From Erinaceus europaeus (lineage: Eukaryota > Chordata > Mammalia > Eulipotyphla > Erinaceidae): a stretch of DNA of 64,000 nt. Each line of letters starts with the position of its first letter. Position 1 is the stretch's first letter. The notes under the pieces were generated by a model that was not told the origin of the DNA, did not search any database, and saw only the letters and a program-made list of their open reading frames with translations. The position numbers and the translations under genes are program-made. The DNA lies in assembly GCF_950295315.1 (NCBI RefSeq), contig NW_026647576.1, positions 1 through 64,000 of the forward strand, in the 5' to 3' direction. Shown in pieces: positions 59,080 through 64,000 of this stretch.

Positions 59080-59479
59080 AAGCATAGCAGATGAGAATAT
59101 TAGTTCAAAAAGTGAAGGAAATTGGTTTACATTAAGCTATCATAAAATAAAAAGCCTCTTTAAAATAACAATCAGCATCCATCATTTACAAGAGACTAAT
59201 CATTAGTAAGCAAATAATTCTATTTCTTTGCATGCCTGTGAGTATCAACTCTTGAGAATTCACTGTAGGTATAGAAATTCAAAGTTAGATACGTAATGTG
59301 AGAATTGTATAGAAAACTCCATTAAGACTGAAATAGGATTATGTCATAAATAGCAAGCTTCTCAAACCTGGAAAACACCAGAAGAAGCCAGGCACTATTT
59401 CTCTTATCTGAGACAGAAGAGGAAAAAAGGAAAGATATCTGGAAGTAGTTAACAGGTGTAGGGATGACTTAGAAAGGAA

Positions 59480-59790
59480 ATGGAAACAAGACCGTTGAAA
59501 AAATGGGGGGGATATATATTGACAGATATTTACAGAATCAGTCCACATTGGTGACCTTGGGAGAACTGCAGTTTCCAACTGAGGGGATGGGACACATGCT
59601 CAAGTGCAGAGACATAAGTTCAAGTCCCTAGTCTCTACCTGCAGGGGAAAAGCTTCATGAGAGGTCAGGCCATGCTGGAGTTCTTTCTCCTTTCTCTCTT
59701 CTCTCTCTCTCAATCTCTCTCTCTCTCCGCCATCTCCCCCTCCTTTATCAATTTTTGTCTGTCTCTACCCAATAAATAAACAAGTCACTT
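59480..59790 (+). repeat. L1-like 3' fragment followed by a head-truncated B-type SINE
   Basis: 59480-59595 has 'ttggtgaccttgggagaact' and 'tgaggggatgggac'. 59597-59790 has 'gttcaagtccctagtctcta' and ends AATAAATAAACAAG. Confidence 0.75.
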
Positions 59791-60253
59791 TTTAAAAAAG
59801 CATACATAGTTCCAACTGAATAGTAATAAGAAAACATAAACTAAGCTATATAGAGATAGAAAAATTTTTATATTTTTAACTTATTGTTTTATAAACAGGT
59901 AAGACTCATCTGCAGAAAAAAAAAAATGGCTTCATTATGTGCTACCTCCCATGTTTTTCTCGTGAAATAGATCCAAGTTTATGGATCTAGGAAAAACTCT
60001 ATACCATGCCACTCATTGTTTTACTAAAGGACTTGCTAAAAAGAAGAAAAAAAAATGCTATGTTCTAAAGCGCAAGAAGGGATGCTTTATCAGAAGTAAG
60101 TATTTCACTGGGCCAAATTCTATGAACTTAACCAACATCATTTCTAGTAAGGTGGCAATTTAAGTCAGATGAGGAAATAGCCCATCGCCAAGTATTAATG
60201 ATGAGAAACCTCTCAATGGTGAATACCAGGTAACTCAAGTTTTATAAAGAAAT

Positions 60254-60470
60254 GGGTGCGCTGGGTGGTGGTGCACCTGGCTGAGCAGACATTACAGTGT
60301 ATGTAAGGACCCGAGTTCAAGCCCCTAGTGGCCCCTGCAGGGGGAAAGTCTCATGAACTGTAAAGTAGTGTTGCAAGTGTCTCTTTATCTCTGCCTCTAA
60401 TCTCCCCTTTTCTTCTCAATTTCCTCCTGTCTCTCTCCAATGAATAAATAAATTTTTTTAAAAAATGGAT
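60254..60470 (+). repeat. tRNA-derived SINE, B type
   Basis: Head gcgctgggtggtggtgcacc, tail AATGAATAAATAAATTTTTT. Confidence 0.88.
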
Positions 60471-60779
60471 CCAGGACTTCCAAAATAAATTCACCCAGAT
60501 TACTAATTAATATTTTGATATCACCTTTAAAATACACATAGAACTTTTTAAGGAGATCATTACCACTATTTTATTTCTACATGAACTTACGTGACTCTTC
60601 AGAAATTCCTATTTTCAAACATAAGTAGATAATGTCAAGGGGTCCTAAGAATGACTTATAGTTGCCATGTGGCAAAAGACTAGGATTTTATTTATGTGCT
60701 CCAAAATTGAAGATCTAATGTGATTTAAATCTGAAGATACATGTAAAGCTATAATACTTCCTAAAGTATACATTTTTAA

Positions 60780-60992
60780 AATATTTTTTAATTATCTTTA
60801 TTTATTGGATAGAGACATCCAGAAATCAGAAGGTAGAAGGAGATAAGAGAGGGAGAGAGAAAGAGAGACACCTGCAGCCCTGTTTCACCACTTGCAAAGC
60901 TTTCCCCCTGCAGGTGGGGACTGGAGGCTCGAACCCAAGTCCTTTTGCATTGTAACGTGTTCAACCTGGTGAACCATCGCCCAGCCCCTTAA
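60780..60992 (-). repeat. tRNA-derived SINE, B type
   Basis: 'attggatagagacatccaga' to complement head at about 60988. Confidence 0.88.
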
Positions 60993-61084
60993 AATATATA
61001 TTAACAAGAGCTGGAAACTTATCAATTCGTAAGAGTAATCCACAGAAGAACTAAGTCATTTTATATCTCAACAAGGAAATGATT

Positions 61085-61312
61085 TTTTAAATATATTTAT
61101 TTGTTGGATAGAGAGAGAAAATGCTAGAGAAGGACAAGATAAAGAGAGGGGAGGAGGGAAGGAGGAGAAGAGAGAGAGAGAGAATGGAGAGAGAAAAACA
61201 CCTACAGCCACTTCACCACTCATGAAACTTCCCCCTTGAAAATGGGGACTGCGGACTTGAGCTTGGTGAGAGGTGTGCTAACCTGGTATGCCACCACCCT
61301 GCCCCAGATTAA
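61085..61312 (-). repeat. tRNA-derived SINE, B type, GA-expanded
   Basis: 'tgttggatagagagagaaaa', a GA-rich middle, and complement head 'gccaccaccctgcccc'. About 180 bp from the donor of the EF-hand-like exon. Confidence 0.85.
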
Positions 61313-61495
61313 TGCTTGAGATAGGCAAATATTTTCCATTAAAAAAGCATATTATGTATAATGTTATTAGAAATACTAATATAGATGTTATAAATTATAA
61401 TAGATTACATTATATAATTAAAGACATTATTAAGAAAACAAAATGTTTTGTTTCAGCATTTTGCTAACACTAAGAAAAAGAAAATGTGTACTTGC

Positions 61496-61564
61496 CTAAT
61501 AAAACCTTGGCATCATCCACATCAAAATCCCCATCACCATCAGCATCATACACACCTAGTTTTC
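61496..61564 (-). CDS. ASPH: ASPH EF-hand-like exon with GC splice donor (69 bp)
   Basis: The exon encodes GKLGVYDADGDGDFDVDDAK followed by VLL. The 12-residue loop DADGDGDFDVDD has acidic residues at the calcium-coordinating positions of an EF-hand loop, and this region is known for luminal calcium binding in junctate. Human has Ile where this has Val after LG. The acceptor is cttacag with a long pyrimidine tract. The donor is TTAG/gcaagt, a GC rather than GT donor with otherwise perfect consensus. The exon must splice to one of three downstream alternatives at 56154, 47512 or 28866, all of which start in the same phase. Confidence 0.95.
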
Positions 61565-61635
61565 CTGTAAGAGGGGGAGAAAAATGGATATAGGAACAGA
61601 AAGGAAAGCAGACTTAATACGGGAACATTACTCAC

Positions 61636-61776
61636 TGCAGACTTCATATGAGTCATAAATGTCACCAATCAATCCTTTGCTCTCCTGATTCTGAAAAGCA
61701 GTGGCGAGCCCAATAGCTTGCACAAAGAAAGTTAGAGATTCTGGAAATGTTCCCTCAACAAATCTAAGAAATATAG
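61636..61776 (-). CDS. ASPH: Candidate in-frame cassette exon of ASPH (141 bp), not recognised
   Basis: This minus-strand stretch has a good acceptor (ttctttcag) and a strong donor (GCA/gtgagt). It is open throughout in the ASPH frame: 47 codons, phase 1 at both ends. It starts AIFLRFVEGTFPESL, contains a hydrophobic run TFFVQAIGLATAF and ends GLIGDIYDSYEVC. It would be inserted between the 45-bp exon and the EF-hand-like exon, whose acceptor is only 71 bp further on. If the short intron is retained, the frame meets TAA two codons later (Val-Cys-Ser-Glu-stop), because the donor gtgagtaa contains the stop. I do not recall this peptide from any ASPH isoform. It could be a rare isoform, a hedgehog-specific exon, or an open stretch flanked by chance splice-like signals. 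Confidence 0.55.
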
Positions 61777-61811
61777 CTGAAAGAACATTTTCTTTAAAAA
61801 TGTAACAAAAT

Positions 61812-62008
61812 CTGGGAGAGTGGGGGCGGTGGTACACCCGGTGAGCCACTGTTCCCCACCTGCGGGGGGGGGGGGGGATGCTTCACGAGTGGTGAAGCAG
61901 GTTTGCAGATGTCTCTCAGTCTCTCTCCGTTTCTGTCTCTTCCTCCCCTAATTTCTCTGTCCTATCTAATAAAATGGGGGAAAAAATGGCAAAAAAAAAA
62001 AAAAAGTA
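61812..62008 (+). repeat. tRNA-derived SINE
   Basis: 'gtgggggcggtggtacaccc', a G-run, 'ggtgaagcaggtttgcagat', A-rich end. It begins about 35 bp upstream (gene sense) of the candidate cassette exon acceptor. Confidence 0.85.
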
Positions 62009-62289
62009 AGAAAATCCTGAAATTTAGTTATTTCAGAATGGTTTTTATTGTACTACTAGAAGTATTTCCTGGAAAATTTTCAACATTATAAAAATAAAGA
62101 AAAAAATTAAACAGCATTATTGGTGACCTGGGAAGTGATATAGTGCTAAGAATTAGATTCGCAGCATCTCATCTCCCTGAGGAAGGCCCTGGTCCTTCTC
62201 AAACCCCCCCCCCCATAAATAAATGACTGAATATTAGAAAAACATTAATGAACTATTTATAACAGCTACCTGAGGTTCATACCATCAAG

Positions 62290-62498
62290 GTTCTTTAAAT
62301 TTTATTTATTTATTTATTAGTAGGTACAGAGAAAAACTGAGAGGGGAGTGGGAGACAGAGAGGGAGAGAGACACCTACAGTCCTGCTTCACCACTCGTGA
62401 AGCTTTCCCCCTGCAGGTGGAGAACAGAGGCTTGAACCCAGGTCCTTGCACACTGTAACATGTGAGCTTAACCAGGTAAGCCATGGCCTGGGCCCCTC
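62290..62498 (-). repeat. tRNA-derived SINE, B type
   Basis: TTATTTATTTATTTATTAGT start, complement head near 62495. Confidence 0.88.
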
Positions 62499-62499
62499 A

Positions 62500-63175
62500 C
62501 ACCATAAATATTCAAGATAAAAGGAATATCTACTATGTCATAAATAAATGAATCAAGCATAATATTAAATTTATATTTTATTTACAGCAGATATATTTAA
62601 ATACAAATATATTTGATCCCCTAAAAAAAATCCTACAATCAATATGAACTATATTTATCATTGGACAGTGACTGAAAAAACATAGTAATATTTACTATTT
62701 TAAAACATTCGCCTTAAACCACTAATTTAAAAATGAAAAAAGCAACTTTAAAAAATATAGCATTAGTATTAAAAATCCAGTTGACAGCACCATTACCACT
62801 CTTTAACAAAAAGTTAATTCAAACACTCTATATGGAGTAGTAAAAATCCATCTTTATCCTACCAAGAATCTTTGTTCTACTCAGGAAAATAGCTAGTGTG
62901 TTATGCAGTAAAACGTAAACACATTAAAAACTCTAATAGAATTGGAGAGATAAAAAAGTTAAACCATTGCTAAGAGAATGGAAATATAGAGCACTGGTCT
63001 CTAGCACTGATCTCATTATCATTAAGAGACAAAAATACTTTACCTTCTGGCAATACACCAGGGGTAATTAGTCCTAGCACTTACATTTTGTGATGTAGGT
63101 GATAACTAAATAAAAGGAATAAGGGTATGCCTTTAGAAACTAACTTATGTAGACTTAAAATGCATCTCCAATGGC
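62500..63175. other. Unique intronic sequence
   Basis: AT-rich; nothing recognisable. Confidence 0.5.
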
Positions 63176-63179
63176 CTAC

Positions 63180-63224
63180 CTTGAAGTACCTCTGATAAGT
63201 TATAACGGAAGTCCTTTGCTTTGG
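63180..63224 (-). CDS. ASPH: ASPH luminal exon with AKAKDFRYNLSEVLQ (45 bp)
   Basis: This small exon follows the membrane exon. With the carried-over G it encodes AKAKDFRYNLSEVLQ, identical to the human optional 15-residue segment. Acceptor is acgcag before CCAAAGCA and donor is CAAG/gtaggc. It is in phase 1 on both sides, so it can be skipped cleanly, as some human isoforms do. It lies just on the luminal side of the membrane. Confidence 0.95.
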
Positions 63225-63225
63225 C

Positions 63226-63595
63226 TGCGTGCATGTGAAAACACGAAAATTGTTACTTGTGTATATTCAGTGTTTAATTCAAAATTCATTATTTAATTGA
63301 ATGAAAAGGTATAAAATACTGTATGAGTGAAATTAAGTATTAAAGTACCTCTACGAAATACATGTAGTATAGTCTTTTTTTTTTTAAGCAAAAGGTTATG
63401 TTTAAAGAAGTTTAAAGACCAAAGGCCACAAGGCAGCCCCCCTGAATACCTCTTTCCACACGCACTCTACTGAGAACCACCAGAAAAAGCCAAAAGCATG
63501 AACAGTGCCAGAAAGATAGTGACAAAATCTTTAAGGTCACTAGGGGCTGTCAATTACCCTCTTACAAATTCACCCATGATGATATCAAAATTCTT
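63226..63595. other. Short intron between the membrane exon and the 45-bp exon
   Basis: About 370 bp, no repeat. It contains a T-run near 63375. Confidence 0.7.
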
Positions 63596-63597
63596 AC

Positions 63598-63747
63598 CTA
63601 AAACTTCCTCATAATCAACAAGATCAAACCAAACGACAGCTACTGATGTCCAGACTCCCAGCAACGCAATGACCATAAACCACGTGAAAAATGAGCTTCC
63701 GGAAAGGCCTCCTTTCCTCCCATTCTTGTGTCCTCCATGCTTTGTCT
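63598..63747 (-). CDS. ASPH: ASPH transmembrane exon (150 bp)
   Basis: This exon encodes the end of the cytosolic tail and the signal-anchor. After a split Glu it reads TKHGGHKNGRKGGLSGSS, a basic glycine-rich stretch. It is followed by a ~22-residue hydrophobic segment, FFTWFMVIALLGVWTSVAVV plus WF, and then the first luminal residues DLVDYEEVL. The acceptor is ttttacag before AGACAAAG and the donor is TTAG/gtaag. Length and phase (2 + 49 codons + 1) match the human exon shared by hydroxylase, junctin and junctate. The residue at the Gly-Ser-Ser position is Thr in human. Upstream alternative first exons would join here but are not in the window. Confidence 0.97.
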
Positions 63748-63887
63748 CTGTAAAACAATTGTGCCTTGTCATCATATAAGAACTAGCTTTGATAATACAT
63801 ATATATATATTATATATTATATTACACATATAGATTATATTACACATATATATACTTGCTAATTATTTCTCCAATATTTTTGTTTTG

Positions 63888-64000
63888 CCTCCAGGGTTAT
63901 CGCTGGGGCTCGGTGCCTGCATCATGAATCCATTGCTCCTGGAGGCTGTTTTTTCCCCTTTTGTTGCCCTTTTTTTATCGTTGTTGTGGTTATTATTGTT
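63888..64000 (-). repeat. tRNA-derived SINE, A type, cut by window edge
   Basis: 'tgcctccagggttatcgctg' to 'gttgtggttattattgtt'; the tail half of a minus copy. Confidence 0.88.

Larger units (their letters stand above)
56155..59478. other. Repeat-poor intron upstream of the short-isoform exon
   Basis: The only mobile sequence seen is the palindromic MITE at 58036-58113. A 29-bp tandem duplication lies at 59022-59079. No exon was recognised; open frames near 57 kb lack a splice context in phase. Confidence 0.6.
2851..63747 (-). other. ASPH: ASPH gene, internal part (junctin/junctate/humbug/hydroxylase locus)
   Basis: This is the minus-strand span of all ASPH exons seen here. Translated exons match the human protein in order: lysine/glycine-rich cytosolic tail, single membrane segment, EF-hand-like loop, then either a junctin tail, a short tail or a string of acidic luminal exons. 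ASPH is a type II protein of the endoplasmic or sarcoplasmic reticulum. Long forms hydroxylate Asp/Asn in EGF-like domains; junctin anchors triadin, calsequestrin and the ryanodine receptor; junctate binds luminal calcium. The two known alternative first exons and the C-terminal catalytic exons are outside the window. All internal exons seen are phase 1-1. The identification rests on remembered human sequence but is strong because a dozen exons agree in order and phase. Confidence 0.96.

Overview
The window is vertebrate nuclear DNA, almost certainly from a placental mammal. It is AT-rich and intron-dominated, with GT-AG splice sites and hundreds of copies' worth of tRNA-derived SINE sequence plus L1 pieces. 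The dominant SINE types, with heads resembling 'gggcggtagcgcagcgggtt' and 'gccgggtggtggcgcacctg', look like hedgehog (Erinaceidae, probably Erinaceus) families. That species call is from memory of the repeats and is not proven here.

One gene explains all convincing coding sequence: ASPH (aspartate beta-hydroxylase / junctin / junctate / humbug), read on the minus strand. Its promoters and first exons lie beyond the right edge. Its catalytic 2-oxoglutarate dioxygenase domain and TPR-like region lie beyond the left edge. In transcription order (right to left) the window holds: the transmembrane exon (63598-63747), a 45-bp luminal exon (63180-63224), a candidate undescribed 141-bp in-frame cassette exon (61636-61776), the EF-hand-like exon (61496-61564, GC donor), a terminal exon for a short isoform (55910-56154), the junctin-specific small exon (47471-47512), the junctin lysine/glutamate-rich terminal exon (44556-44914), and ten small acidic luminal exons for the long isoforms (28774-28866 down to 2851-2880). 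Every internal exon is a multiple of 3 bp and has phase-1 boundaries on both sides, so any of them can be included or skipped without a frameshift. One locus can therefore make an ER/SR calcium-handling scaffold (junctin), calcium-binding short forms, and the long hydroxylase.

Layout by region: 1-45 kb is very dense in SINEs, with a 1.4-kb L1 3' end (6.66-8.05 kb), a twin-primed inverted L1 (21.15-21.76 kb), a SINE nested in an L1 tail (32.5-32.8 kb) and a GC-rich retrocopy of an unrecognised transcript (35.2-35.7 kb). The stretch 45.7-59.5 kb is repeat-poor and contains the short-isoform terminal exon and the junctin small exon. SINEs return from 59.5 kb. No bacterial, phage, CRISPR or operon-like feature is present. 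The best candidates for something undescribed are the 141-bp cassette exon with its 71-bp intron, the GC splice donor that feeds three alternative acceptors, and an inverted SINE pair that closely brackets a 33-bp acidic exon.
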